Positions 48,701 to 60,600 of a stretch of DNA of 64,000 bases are shown here, piece by piece. Position 1 is the first letter of the stretch; the number at the start of each line of letters is the position of its first letter. This DNA comes from Bugula neritina. Lineage: Eukaryota; Bryozoa; Gymnolaemata; Cheilostomatida; Bugulidae. The position numbers were made by a program, and so were the translations under genes. The notes under the pieces are model-generated. The model saw nothing but the letters and a program-made list of their open reading frames with translations, was not told the origin of the DNA and made no database searches. Where the stretch lies: NCBI GenBank assembly GCA_964035545.1, contig OZ037767.1:9228207-9292206 (forward strand), given 5' to 3'.

Positions 48701-51169
48701 TCAATACACTGGAAATTTAAATTTTTTATGAACAACCCTGGTTTCAGCTACAACGCTATGCAATTTCGTTAAATGCAGAGGTGTGCATAATTGTATTGGT
48801 GATTTTAATGTAAACTGCTCTACTATATGATGTTGCTAATTTATCCTCAACTGTTATTTTTAGAAACAGAGGAACCAATAACTTGTGAAGTTCCCAAAAA
48901 GAGACTCTGTAACATAGCACCAGCTGCTAATCACCGTCCATATTTAGATCTAGAGAAAATGCAAGACAAAGTTAGTTATTTTCTGTACACAATGATGCTA
49001 GAACCAGAAATTGCTTGATACAGCACAAAGTTTGGGGCCACTGTGTCCAGTGGTGGAACGCTGGAGTTGGGGATTTGCAGTTCACAATCATGTGTATACA
49101 AATATTGTTTTTAGTAACCCCAAGCTTTGTGCTGCTTCTAACCATCCTGCTATTTCAACAGCTATGGATTAGAGATCGAAAGTTTTATTTTATTTTCTGA
49201 AGAATGGATTAACTAATGATGGTGATTTTATTTCATGCAACTGTTTCCAAACACAGAAGAAAAAATCCAATGCCACGGTTGTAGAATATGCAAGCGGTAT
49301 TATTCTTCAGGCAGCGTATTTTCTGAAATAATAATTGTGAGAGTATGGAATGCGTAATGGAAAGATAACTTTTAACTGCTACTACAAGTTATATTGTATA
49401 CATCCATGACTTCTTTCAGGTAGAAAAGTCAACAGCCAACTGCAAAAGAAGACCAAGGGCAGTTCCAGTTCGAATAATGGTTAGTTATACACTAATGACT
49501 AAACTCTAAAGCATTGATCCACACCATCTCTGTTTTGACCATTGTGTGATATAGACTGAACACTAACTCCACTTGATCAGTAATTAGTTAGATGAGTAGT
49601 AGCAGTTCAACTCAAGTATATTTACTCTTACCCCCTATTCACACTTACCATATTGTACGTCGTAACAGCAAATATCAGCCATTTTTACAAATGTCTGAGC
49701 TTCCTGTACGGTGTTGCGGTACGGTAAGATCATGCACTGCTTGATTCAAATAAGTTGCAGCGGACTCCTATTGAACAGAAAAACTTTTGCGTTAATTCAT
49801 TGGATATAATTGTCCAATTAAGTGTCATAGATCGTACCCAATAGACTTTGAAAACTTCAGCCCGGACACATTAAAACTGGCTGATATTTGCTGTTACGGT
49901 AAGTGTGAATAGGGGGTTAGTAGCTCATACTGTTGTTACTGTTGTCTGTCTCACTGCGGGTTTTGGCATCTCCTGTAGTCTATGTTTTTATAATAAACTT
50001 CAGTGTTTGGAGATTAATACTAGCCTACTACTGTTATTCTTGCTCTACCATCACTTTCATATCATAATAATTCTGGCCTGACTGGTCAATCAAGGTCAGT
50101 TATTGTCACTGTGTAACTATAGTGTGTGTGTAATTGTAAGCTGTGTGAATGTAATATTGGTTACTGTAGTATGAGTGACTGTAGTATGTGTTACTGTAGT
50201 ATGTGTTACTGTAGTATGAGTGACTGTAGTATGTGTTACTGTAGTATGAGTGACTGTAGTATGTGTGACTGTAGTATGTGTGACTGTAGTATGTATGACT
50301 GGAGTGTGTGTGACTGTGACAAGTGTGGCTGTAGTCTGTGAGAAGACTACTAGCTTATTTTATTTTATGATGCAACCCCCTGTGATAATTTTTTGTCTGG
50401 ACAATCACTGACCATTGAAGTGAAAAGTGTGCAAGTGTAAAAGCTGTGGTTTAAATTTATTGAAGCAATAGGCGTCAATTGTATTTGCCTTGCTATAGCC
50501 CCAACATTCAAAATATTATTTGAGAAAGTAAATTCAGTCCTCAAACAAATCACATTATTTATTTATTGTTTACTTTTGTGTGACAAAAAGTTTAATCTTT
50601 GAAAATTTGTTGCGAGTCAGTAAAACCGTTGATGGTTTCCATTGCTTGTGAGACATAAGCATAAATTCTTAGTTTTTTGCCATAAACTGTCATGCTGGTC
50701 AACTTGTGCGTAGTCTTTCTCAGCCCATTTGAAATTCTATTGTTTAACTTGCAGTATTTAGCATCAACTATCAATTCTGTTAGTTTATAAACACTATATA
50801 AAACTTCTGCCTACATCTTTTTCATCAATATCTTCATGACCCATCAGTATACTCATGACTCATCAGGATCCTCGTGACTCGTCGGATCCTCATGACTCAT
50901 CAGTATACTCATGACTCATCAGTATACTCATTGAGAACACAGATTCTGAGGTTTGCAGAGTTGAGACAACTCATATAGTTGTTTAACTATGATCATAGCA
51001 ATATATTTCAAGTATACCCATTTCTTTTTAGTATTTCAGTCCTATAAACAACATGTCTATGCCGAACAGACCCACAACCAGAAGTGTGACCAACAGAGAG
51101 CTAGTCATGACCTCCAGGTTTTGTCCCCTCACGCCTGTTGAATCATTCTCATCAGACTGTATCAGCTAG
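36735..51169 (+). CDS. Unrecognised 345-aa protein, 6 exons
   Basis: Exons: 36735-36746 (MAHK), 36915-37077, 47538-48095, 48864-48970, 49420-49479 and 51032-51169, with phase-compatible GT-AG joins and TAG at 51167-51169. The protein is hydrophilic. It has a basic/Ser-rich segment (GSSSSNKGFTRCLRSRAKQI), an acidic/Ser stretch (YSVTSDEFNESDDELISING), a basic patch (SSKRKRTTT, NLS-like), KKRLCNIAPA, CKRRPRAVPVRIM, and a C-terminus with TTRSVTNRELVMTSRFCPLT followed by PVESFSSD. There is no signal peptide, membrane segment or enzymatic motif. The composition suggests a nuclear, phosphorylated, largely disordered regulator, but I recognise no family. Exon 3 to 4 joining is supported only by phase (TCTCAG/GTTTGT). 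The second intron is 10.5 kb and contains a Tc1 element, AT-repeat blocks and a CG patch. AATAAA at 51599 could be its poly(A) signal. Confidence 0.6.
38640..39125. repeat. Degenerate simple-repeat block
   Basis: AGTATCACTATGACATTAAC-like, CTCATACTCATAGTGATACT-like and AATAGTAATACTAATAGTAA-like stretches follow one another in the long intron of the 345-aa gene. The motifs are the same as in the other blocks of the window. Confidence 0.8.
39589..41371 (+). mobile_element. Inactive Tc1-like transposon, 1779 bp, TA-flanked
   Basis: The element is 39591-41369, flanked by TA on both sides. TIRs begin CAGTGATGTGAAAAAGTTTA (left) and CAGTGCTGTGAAAAAGTTTA (right, reverse complement) and continue with AGGACGC. 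About 27 of 28 bases match. The interior holds the remains of one Tc1-type transposase gene. It lies in intron 2 of the 345-aa gene. Confidence 0.93.
39969..41010 (+). pseudogene. Broken Tc1 transposase gene
   Basis: An open N-terminal part from about 39987 has two helix-turn-helix segments (FLHKEGYSIRKISEKVGKAK and TTVHQIIKKFMETGSVAD). The frame then breaks near 40250. Catalytic-domain pieces reappear in other frames: ISDESIFN (first Asp), a VMFWGCITSKGVG segment, FQDDNAPCH (second Asp) and ARSPDLNP (third position). Several in-frame stops, for example before KK in the segment near 40765, show that no functional protein is made. Confidence 0.88.
41615..42231 (+). pseudogene. Possible decayed coding fragments, unidentified
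   Basis: Two short stretches read like protein. One is near 41628-41773 (RRRKLRSSQNAARVVKRLLK, then LNFNNDMKFVTDHPGVFELT, then a stop). The other is near 42085-42231 (IEGKENHRQLAFITECTRLP, then DDDKQFAGVELSNFVYNEDR, stop). They are separated by AT-rich sequence with acceptor-like GTTTTGCAG at about 42050. I recognise no family. They may be remnants of a mobile element or of a retired gene in the long intron. Confidence 0.25.
43660..44430. repeat. Degenerate AT simple-repeat block
   Basis: TATAATTATATTTATTG-like tracts pass into TATTAGTATTACTATGAATA-like and finally AGTGATACTCATACTGATAC-like repeats. It lies in the long intron and adjoins a CG-containing patch to its right. Confidence 0.8.
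44640..44840. promoter_or_regulatory. CG-containing patch inside the long intron
   Basis: GC- and CG-richer than its surroundings (for example TTACGCGATATAAACTCACG and CACGCTCGCGGGCAAG) and including a CACGTCAG element. It resembles the patches near gene starts. It may be an internal promoter or enhancer. No associated exon was found. Confidence 0.25.
44841..47537. other. Rest of the long intron, nothing recognised
   Basis: AT-rich unique sequence with only short, unsupported open frames up to the exon 3 acceptor (GCTGTAG) of the 345-aa gene. Confidence 0.5.
48256..48682. mobile_element. Fold-back MITE, 419 bp
   Basis: The element is 48260-48678. The outer arms begin GGGTCATTTTACTTAATTTA on both strands and the inverted similarity continues for roughly 190 bp each side, leaving only a short spacer, so most of the element can form a hairpin. 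TCTT flanks both ends (48256-48259 and 48679-48682) as a probable target duplication. It is non-coding and lies in intron 3 of the 345-aa gene. Confidence 0.85.
49628..49919. mobile_element. Harbinger-type MITE, 286 bp, TTA duplication
   Basis: The element is 49631-49916, flanked by TTA at 49628-49630 and 49917-49919. TIRs start CCCCCTATTCACACTTACC on both strands, followed by GTAACAGCAAATATCAGCCA on both (the left arm has a short extra segment between these parts). The TTA duplication suggests mobilisation by a PIF/Harbinger transposase, but its TIR differs from that of the intact element at 23576. It lies in intron 5 of the 345-aa gene. Confidence 0.87.
50155..50340. repeat. 15-bp minisatellite (ACTGTAGTATGTGTG)n
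   Basis: About 12 copies of a 15-bp unit with GTGTTACTGTAGTATG and GAGTGACTGTAGTATG variants, in intron 5 of the 345-aa gene. It is about 690 nt from the next exon. The Cys-rich open frame through it is an artefact of the multiple-of-three unit. Confidence 0.9.
50833..50935. repeat. 19-bp tandem repeat (CATGACTCATCAGTATACT)n
   Basis: About five copies, two of them changed to TCAGGATCCTCGTGACTCGT-like forms, lie about 100 nt upstream of the exon 6 acceptor of the 345-aa gene. Confidence 0.85.
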
Positions 51170-54100
51170 CCGCTACTGTAGTCAGGAGATTTTCCCAGAT
51201 ACAATTCCTCTTGTTGAGCAGAACAATGTATATATTTTCAACACTGCTAGATGTCCCAAATATATCCTCACATAAGGGTCTTTCTAGATTTATTATTTTT
51301 TAAAAAAAAAGATGTGATATGAGTAACATAAATAAGTTTACTTATTTTATCATATAATATGAAACAACTTGTCATTGTTTTGATCTCTTATTTTTATGTC
51401 ATCAGTGATAGTCGGTATATGCATCTCACAGCATGTCTCTAGTTATATTCAGCTATCTTTATTTTATTACTTAAAAGGGTCGTAATTACTGCTCTTCATA
51501 CTAACCCGAAGCTCACCAGTGATAAGTTCATGGATCACCTCTCTTTCTCTTATAGAACTCAACTGATTTTATACAGCGTAATCTTTTTATAAGAGCCAAA
51601 TAAATCAAAATTTATTTGCTAAACTTTTGAATTGTACTTTGGGATAGTAATTACTGTTTATTGATAAATGTAGGGGGAGGAGTTACATTCACTTGCTGAA
51701 TACTTTGGTCTAAGTTCTAAGACATTATAAACCTATGCGGTTCCACAAACCATTGATGCAGTTTGAGCTTTTCATACATTCATTATAAAAAGCAGTTCTA
51801 AATCACTAACAACCTGTTCTGATGTACTCAATTCTTCCTGTTCCAAAATAATCAGCTTTGGAGGTTACTTTAATAAACAGTGTAAGCCGACTGTAGCTGC
51901 TCTGTATATTGCACTAAGAAATTTCATTCGCAGAAGTGTTTGTTCCAGTTTATTTCTATGCTTGCTGGTAAAAACTTGACAATATAAAATAATGGTCATA
52001 TAATGTGGTACATATAATATACACTATGCATAAATGTGGTTAGGTATAAAAGTAGTGATAACCATTAGTACATGAAGAAACCAACAAGACCTTATTAATC
52101 TGAGGGTAATTTGGAAAATGAAGATATTTAATTTATAACTTGCAAGATAAATATAATCGCAATACAATATCAAATAACTATTGGAGTGTCCACCTTATAG
52201 CCCTATTAAACCTTGTATACGACATCTTCAGTGCTTTAGAATTCTACACCAAAAGCAAATATATATATGGAGGCTCATGAGGTCAAGGCTACTGTGAATC
52301 ATAGTGTGAAGATGGCAGCAATGTGTTGACCTGTGGGAAAATTATTCTGAAAAATGACACAAAATATTGTTATATATCTAAATAACTTGTGACTTTAACA
52401 ATTTCTATATGCTGCATGATGATGATAATTGGTGTATTATTATGGTAGCTTGATCACAATATTATTCTACTGCTCTTGACACTTTATTTAGTTGTAAATT
52501 ATATGCAAGAAAATTATAATGGTGTCACCTAGGAAACATCATATAAAATAAAGCTCTCTGTATAAACTCATGTATACCATGTTCACACTACAGTCAATCT
52601 AAGTGTTTACTTGTCAATTCATAGCTCTCATCTCAGGCAACTTATACCATGGTGATCATAATGTTTATATATGGTGCTACAAATACCATTTTTGCTAAGT
52701 AATGACTTATCTTATTACGCAGTATCTACTCTGCAAAAATAAAATAACGTATTCCTGGTAGGAGATGTTATTGTTTACATCGTGTAACTTTTCTTCGCCA
52801 CTAATTTCTGCCCCCGTAGTAGAATGACCGTGTGCCTCAGATTATCGTAACAGCCAACTACCTTGGACCAAACAATTGCGATGGATGTTTGTCCGTACGG
52901 GTTGTTGGTTCATTCGAATGGCACTGCTCCGTATGCATTGAGTGAAAGATCAATTCGTATATTGCGAAGTGAGTTGTAGTATACTCCGCCAAACGGCGAT
53001 GAGCGAGGCACTGCGAAAGATTTGTTTTGGCAGGAGCATCATATTTTGTATTCAATCCACTTCAATTTTTGCAATCCTAGTGCATCCTTAGCCGTTGACG
53101 TTGTTTTTGACAAGATATAATTTTTACAGTTGGGTGACAAACATTTTAGTTTAAATATCGCCAATTAGTTCCTACAAAGCCTCCTAACTTGAAAAGAACC
53201 TGTATCTTATTTATCTTAGTCGCTTCTAATCGCCAAGTTTTTTTTAAAATCAAGTTGTTTGTAGTCGTATTCGGTGCAGGATTCAGTTTTTTACAGAAAC
53301 TTAAAAACGTGAAGTATCTTTTTCCTGAAAACAATCGGCTGTGACTCGCAGTGACCTGGAATTGGATATCACTATGACCATCAGTATCAGTATAACATTG
53401 ACTGCTACGGCTACTCGGCTACTGACTCTGAGTCTCATACTTGCAGTCAGTTACAGTTTGAGTTACACTCACTGATAGCTATAGTCGTAGTCTGTCATAG
53501 TGACCGCAACTCGCTATCAGTATCACTATCAGTTACAGTACTCAGTAGCCTAGGCGTAGCACTAGCAGTAACACTAACTTAAGCTTCCTGGACTGAGGGC
53601 ACCATGACCATTAGCCCGTTATGCATTATGATTATCATTATAATTATGATTGTTTATTACTAATAGTAATATATTAAGTTTAACTTTTAGTAAGACTAAG
53701 GTAACTGTAAGAACACCGGTGATCGGTATAGAATTAGACGATTATCAATACAAACATTATCAAATTCAATCATAATGATAATCATAATAATAAGATGATT
53801 ATAATAATCATCTTGATAACCAGGTCTAGTGGCAGCGACTGGTCACTGTGATCATGATTAAGATGTGGAATTTGATATTCAATTTCATGTTAATTGATGT
53901 TAATGTAATAACTAAGTTAGTGTTGGTGTTATATTTGTAATAATCATAATGTAAATAATTATTATTTAATATAAATAATAATATTCAATTTCATATTGAT
54001 GATCGAGTTTTACTTTTAGTTTTAGTTTGATCATGATCAAATTCAGTAAACTGTAAAAATTGAATTTTATTTCAAAGAATAAATATAATTATTAAATTAA

Positions 54101-54676
54101 ACATAAACAATATCAATATGAATAACATTGAATTTAATGATTAATTTATACCTGGAAATAATCTTCTACTCGTGTCATAGTGATAATCATAAGGATGTGT
54201 ATAGAAAGCTTGTTTAGGCTTAACAGAACACAAGATCAGTTGTTCCATCCCCAGTAAAGGCTATTGTGATTGATAATGTTATCTGTTAGGAAAGGGATTC
54301 TGTTTCAGTCATGGTTATACTTGCTCCTTTGCCACATTAATATCAGGATGATTATATTGGAACTTGAATATAGGCTAAATAGTTGATTACCCATATTCAT
54401 AGTCATATTAATATGCTTAACAGTCTATGTTTATGACTATGAGTATGAGGACTGCTTCTTACATATTTAAATCTATATTCAAACTTAATAAATTCATGCA
54501 GATATAACATGTGTTTGAAACATTCAATAGTCAATAATTGTCTCACAAAGGTGATCATGTTGATATTGATTTAAGTTTGTGCGAGGTTTAAATTTATATA
54601 AAATCTATATAAAATTTACATTATTTTGTAGTAACTCTTTCGTAGTGTCTTCAAGACTGGTTTTCTTGTGCACAAA
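51170..54676. other. Intergenic region upstream of SIN3
   Basis: No gene is seen. It contains the likely 3' UTR of the 345-aa gene (AATAAA at 51599-51604), AT-rich unique sequence, a CG-containing patch at about 52740-53340, and a degenerate simple-repeat block at about 53370-54200 (ACCATCAGTATCAGTATAAC- and AATCATAATGATAATCATAA-like). The patch plus block arrangement resembles that upstream of SEC23 and may mark the SIN3 promoter. Confidence 0.45.
53370..54200. repeat. Degenerate simple-repeat block upstream of SIN3
   Basis: CAGTATCAGTATAACATTGA, then TAGTCTGTCATAGTGA-like, then ATGATTATCATTATAATTAT-like and TAATATAAATAATAATATTC-like repeats. It shares the CATTGACT and CAGTATCAGTAT motifs with the block at 8990-10260. 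Confidence 0.75.
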
Positions 54677-57600
54677 ATGCAAGCACCGGTGAGTTTCTTA
54701 CATCCATTAGTGTCTGTACTAAAATAAATGAGTATTAATGAGTTTTTTATTATTAACCGAAATATACTTGTATATTAGATATTTGTAATGAATAAACAAA
54801 GTAAATGACATCATATTCGTTACACTGTAAATGATAGGTGTATTGCCATTTTAGGATTCCTCCAATCCGGGAAAGGGATTCTTACAACAACCAGTAAACA
54901 GCATAACACAGATATCGGCATCTAAACCTGTATTACCATTGAGTCAAGGCATGCAGCAGTTCACCTCCTTTTCTTCCAGGCCTGTCTTCTCAGCTGAATC
55001 AAGTACTCTTAGACCAGCAGCACCATCTGCTTCTATCCCTTCAGCTTTTCCTGTTACTAATGTAACTTCCACGTCTCCTGCGATTCCTGCCCCATCAAAC
55101 CCTCTGGTTGGACATCCTTCTCTGGTAGGAGAGAAATGTTTTTGTTGTGAGAAGTTCATAACAAATACTTATTGGTAAAATATGTGTATTACAATGCAGC
55201 GCCCAATCATGGCTCTTCCATCTTGATAGCCCCTCTGAGCTCACTCACTAAGCAAACAGTTTCTTGTAAATGTTTTCAGCACCAAAACTTTTATTCTCAA
55301 AGTTATTTTTCTAGTTTTATCAGGCCTACTTTCCAGGTATTTAAGTTTTCTGCTGCTTTAGACTTCACAATAATGTACATACAGTGCATCATTATTGTAA
55401 GATGTGACTCCGGCCTATTGTCACAACTTTATTGTGAAAGATTGTGAATGTAGAAGACTTCATGTCAAGTCTACTCACTCCAAACTTGCAAAATCTTTAT
55501 ATGTTGCTAAAAATATTGTCGTCTGAAATTTTCAACTGTAAGTTGCACTTTTCCTGCACTGTTAATACTACCTTACAGGCTCAGCTGAAAGCCACTGTAG
55601 CAGCTACAGCTCTGACACAGCCTGTCCTCAGCTCCATCGCTCCACCAATGTCAGCAATTAGCAGCCAGTCACTACAAGGCATCCACCCTGCTGTCACTGC
55701 TGCTGTTATAGCTGGACCAGTGGCAACTGAAGGAAACTCAACTATGTCTGCTTCTAATGCAACACCAGATGTGCCTCATACTATGATTATGCCTCCCCCT
55801 GTTCACCATACTGGAACCACAGCAGTGCCTATTCCTTACGTGCCCAGTCCTTCTCTGTCTACATACATGTATGTACTCGTAGTTCATTTGACTTTGTAGC
55901 TTCATGCAGTTCTGCCTTTTTTATTCATATACAAAATTGAACCTTTCCTTGAAAATATATCTAATTTTAGAGTTATATTTTCTCTCATATTTATTCCCAG
56001 ATTTTAATTCATTCATGAGCTTAGAGAGAGACCAACTTTGTGATCGTAGCTTTAGATATATAATACTAATTATTCCAAACCTTTAATATGACTTCTCTTA
56101 GCTGTTGCAATATGATTAACCACTAGCTAAGATGGCAATGTGCATGATGATAATGGTGTGTATCCTATTTAGCCACTTCATTATTTTGACCACTAAGCGA
56201 ACTTGTTTGTGCACATCTCTGATTCCCTAAACTAAAACAATATGCTTCAATATTTTAGCTCAAGTAACCATGTTGCCCCAGTTGCACCTCTACAACATGT
56301 GGCCCCTCCATCACATAGGCCCATACAAGCTGTGCAACCTCAGGTAGGTTTGTAAGCTCTGTAAACTTTATAAATATACCTGTAACCTGTATATTATACC
56401 AGGTATATTGTATTGTAAAGTGACTTGTATGTCTATGATATTGTTCAGCAGGTGCCTGTAGTGCAGACAGCAGGTGCTCCAGCAATGGCCACCCACAGTG
56501 CGCACACCGCCCATGCACCTGCACACCCAGGTCATCTGGCACACCCTGGCCAGCAAGCTCAACAGTTTCAAAGGCTAAAAGTAGAAGATGCCTTGTCATA
56601 TCTAGACCAAGTAAAACTTCAGTTTGGCAATCACCCTCAGGTCTACAATGACTTTTTAGATATTATGAAAGAATTTAAATCGCAAAGGTGAGTTCCGGAG
56701 ATAGTATAATTCATATGGGATTGGAACATCCAGCAACTGAACATTTAAGAGTACTTTTCTGTGTATTTTACACCTCAGGTCTTCACTTTACGTACTTACA
56801 CAGTATCTAATATATTCTACAGTATCTAATATATTCTACAGTATCTAATATATTCTACAGTATCTAATATATTCTACAGTATCTAATATATTCTACAGTA
56901 TTGATACTCCCGGAGTCATTAGTAGAGTCTCAAACTTGTTCAGAGGTCACCCTGAACTAATAGTCGGCTTCAACACATTCCTACCTCCTGGATACAAGAT
57001 AGAAGTGCAGGGCAATGATACTATCAGTGTACAACAGCCCGGGCAGCCATCTATGTCTCTGTCCCAACTGACCGGCACTGCCTCTGCTAGCAGTAGGCCC
57101 GACTCCCACCATCTCCCCACTCACCACTACAGTAAAGTTAAGGTTTGTGTTTCCTGTGTACATCAGAGTATCCATCTTAGTTTATGATCATCAACCAGCA
57201 CCTGCATCCCGTGCTCTAGTTATATTTAGTTTTCCCAGTTTTTGTTAGTGAAGGTGAAAGACACAGCATATATTCATTTCTGTATCACAGTTTTATCAAA
57301 TAAAACGCAACAACTTCTATGAGTTAATAAATGAAGTTGTCAAGGAGTTATCCATGTGATAGAATATATCAGAGCCTCAGGGATTGGCATCTTCTTTTGC
57401 ATGATGTCCAAGCTAAGATGTTAGTCAAAATGAAAGGCCACATGATTGTATACATGTTTAATTTTATTACAATGAAGTAATTTGTTACCACACCTATACC
57501 ATGCTAATCAGAATACTTATAGCAGTTTTTACTTTTCTTAAGCATTAAAAAAGCCACAGGTGGCCCTGGGGCCCCCAGTTGTCCACCCCTGATATATATA

Positions 57601-60600
57601 AAAATAGATATAAATATCAAGTTATAGTGATAGACTCTATTGATAATCTTCTGTAGCCTGTGAACCTATCAGTCAATGCTCCGGGTCCCTCATCTATACA
57701 GAACTCTGACATGCCACGGTCCATGCTAGACAATGTAGTGGCTGCGGCTACAGCTCCTGAGACTATCTCCAGCACACCTGGCCAGCCTGTTGAGTTTAAC
57801 CACGCCATCAGCTATGTTAACAAAATAAAGAACAGGTTTCAAGGGCAGCCAGACATATACAAGAATTTCTTAGAGATTCTCCACAAGTATCAGAAGGAAC
57901 AGAGACAGATTAAAGATGTGAGTCTGTAGTAGTTGAAGTGGTGAATATAGAAGTTTATGTACATGTAAATATTGTTTTGAGCTCTTCAGGCTTGAATGTG
58001 TTACAGCTCATTGATATTGAATTAAATTAGTTCATTATCTTTTGAAAATAGAAAATATGTAAACTATTCATGTAAATCAATTTTTTTTAAGTTTTTGTTT
58101 AGTTAGTTTTGATTCGTGCCTGGCTTCCTTATTCAATTCAATTGAAGCTGGTAAATTAGAATAAAAAATTAGTAAATCTCCTTAAATTGAGCTAAATTTG
58201 GCTATGGGTAGAGCATAAAATGCTTTACTGCATTCTTTTTGGTTAAATAGTTTACTGTGGAGCTATAGCTATACACATTCTTCGTTATTAGTGTGAACAG
58301 CAAAAATTATGATGTGACGTCAAAGCTATGTAGTCTGAACACTCAATTATCATTTTTAGTAAAGCTAGAAAAGGCTGAAACTTGTAATAGACGTTTTCAG
58401 TAAGTTACCTTTCTCTGCAGCTCCGTTAATTCACCTAAGGGTGTAAGTACTGTAATGTGTATGGTGTTCTAGGGCACTATTGCTCCTAGTGGTAAACCAC
58501 TGACAGAGACTGAAGTATACTCTCAAGTTGCTAAGCTCTTTCAAAACCAGGAAGATTTGCTGAAAGAATTTGGACAATTCTTGCCAGATGCCAATGGGCA
58601 AGGGGGATTCTTTTCTAAGGTATGTTCAGTAAGTTTTGTTGATGAAGATGCAGAAAGTTTGTTGGGCTAATACTAAATTGATGGTATATTGTTGCTAAAA
58701 TATTTAGTGTTTTGCAATAGTAAACCGTGTACCAATAGGTTGCATGACATGACACCTCTGGTTATTCTATTCAATGTATGTTTGTGGTATTACCTGTATA
58801 ATTGTTCCTCAGGGAGTCATGTTTGGAGAGCTGAAGGACCCTCCTGTTCCGGTAAAGTCTAAACAGTTTTCTATCACTGGCAAAAGAGACACCCATACAT
58901 CCAGTAAACTGTCCTCAAACTCCAGTACCATGAGAAAGTACGGTAGTTCTGGTATGGGTGGTGCTGCACCTCCCAGCAAAAAGCCCAAACTATCAACAGC
59001 AACTGGTGTTGGTGGCAACAAAGAGTTTTCTCTTGCTGATGCCGGCAAATATGGCACACTCTCTGAATATGCTTTCTTTGATAAGGTAAGGTAGAGTTTT
59101 TATCTTCATTTATTAACTGTTACTGTCTAACCTATCTATTTAGTTTATTTCCTATAGTAAGTAACAGACTGTATTTATTTCCATTCCATTTTGTTGAAGT
59201 TTGGAAAAGTTTGCTGAATAAATAAAATATTGTTACTAATAAATAGGTTTTTGAGTTTATTCTGGAGCACATTTAGTCTTTCTATTAGTAACTATGTGTT
59301 TTCCATCCCACAGGTAAAGAAAGTGCTGCGTTCTCAAGAAGTATACGACAACTTCCTCAGATGCATTGTTCTGTTCAACTCTGAGGTTTTGACTCGTTCA
59401 GAACTCCTTCAACTCTGTCAGCCATTCCTTGGCAAGTTTCCCGAACTCCAGCGCCGTTTCAAGGATATTCTTGGCTACAAGGAGGACGGATCCCTCATGG
59501 ATCCTATCTCTGCTACCTCCATCTCTGGTATGCATATCAAACCAGAAAGAAGTCTAAGAGATGACCTTGCTATGGAAATAGGTTGGTAAAGTCACTTTAC
59601 ACTTTGCTGGTTGAAAGGTGACTCGCTCACCTGCAATCTCATTCCTGTGGCCAGCAGTTGATGCTTAATAGCTTTCATTAATTAATGAATAAGTCTATGT
59701 AATAACAGGCTATGCTACAATAATAGTTGTAAATATTGTTTCAGTAAAATTTGAGTATTATATATTTACAATAGTTGGTCATCATGCATTTGATGATGGT
59801 CATTTTGTATAAATTGTTGTTTGTCTGAATACAGATATGAAACAAATTTATTAGATGATGGTAAATTTTAAACAGCTGACATATGCATTGTTATTTAGAT
59901 TAAATATGGTTCTGGGTTGAACCATTTTTTAAACCTTTATGTGGGAACTTTCGTTTTTATGTTCAGTGCTATTATTTTAAAAGTGAGATCAACTGTGACA
60001 CTGTTGTTGTACAATGTTTGCTGCTTGCAGACTATTCGTCCTGTAAAAGGTATGGGCACAGCTATAGAGCGCTGCCAAAGGCATACACACCAGTGCGCTG
60101 CTCTGGTCGCACTACTCTCTGTAGAGAAGTGCTTAATGACTCGTGGGTTTCCTTCCCATCCTGGTCTGAGGAGTCCACTTTCGTCACTTCTCGGAAGACT
60201 ACGTATGAAGAAAATATTTACAGATGTGAAGATGAGCGATTTGAGGTGAAATATTTTACATTTATACCGGATACCGTGTCTTTCTGTTTTGTTACGAATT
60301 CTGCAGCATGTAAAGTTGAATAAACCTGTCAAGTTGTGACAAACTAAATAACATCCGCGCCTGGCTACTATTTTGAGCTATACAGCAGTTATATGTACAA
60401 GTAGTGACTCTTGACATACTTGGTAGTTTGTATACTTATTTACACTGAATAAAAGTAAGTTTGCATGTTATTAAGTATAAGATAAGTGGGCAAATAACAC
60501 ATTCTCTTGTACAATCTACATAATTATACAGCATGCGCCAATGATTCATAATGTTTGAACATTTAGCTGGACGTTGTAATAGAACTGAACATGGCTACCA

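Noticed and set aside
50126-50341. Cys-rich open frame that looks like a cysteine-rich peptide or metallothionein
   Set aside because: Produced by the 15-bp ACTGTAGTATGTGTG repeat; no signal peptide, splice support or conserved ends.
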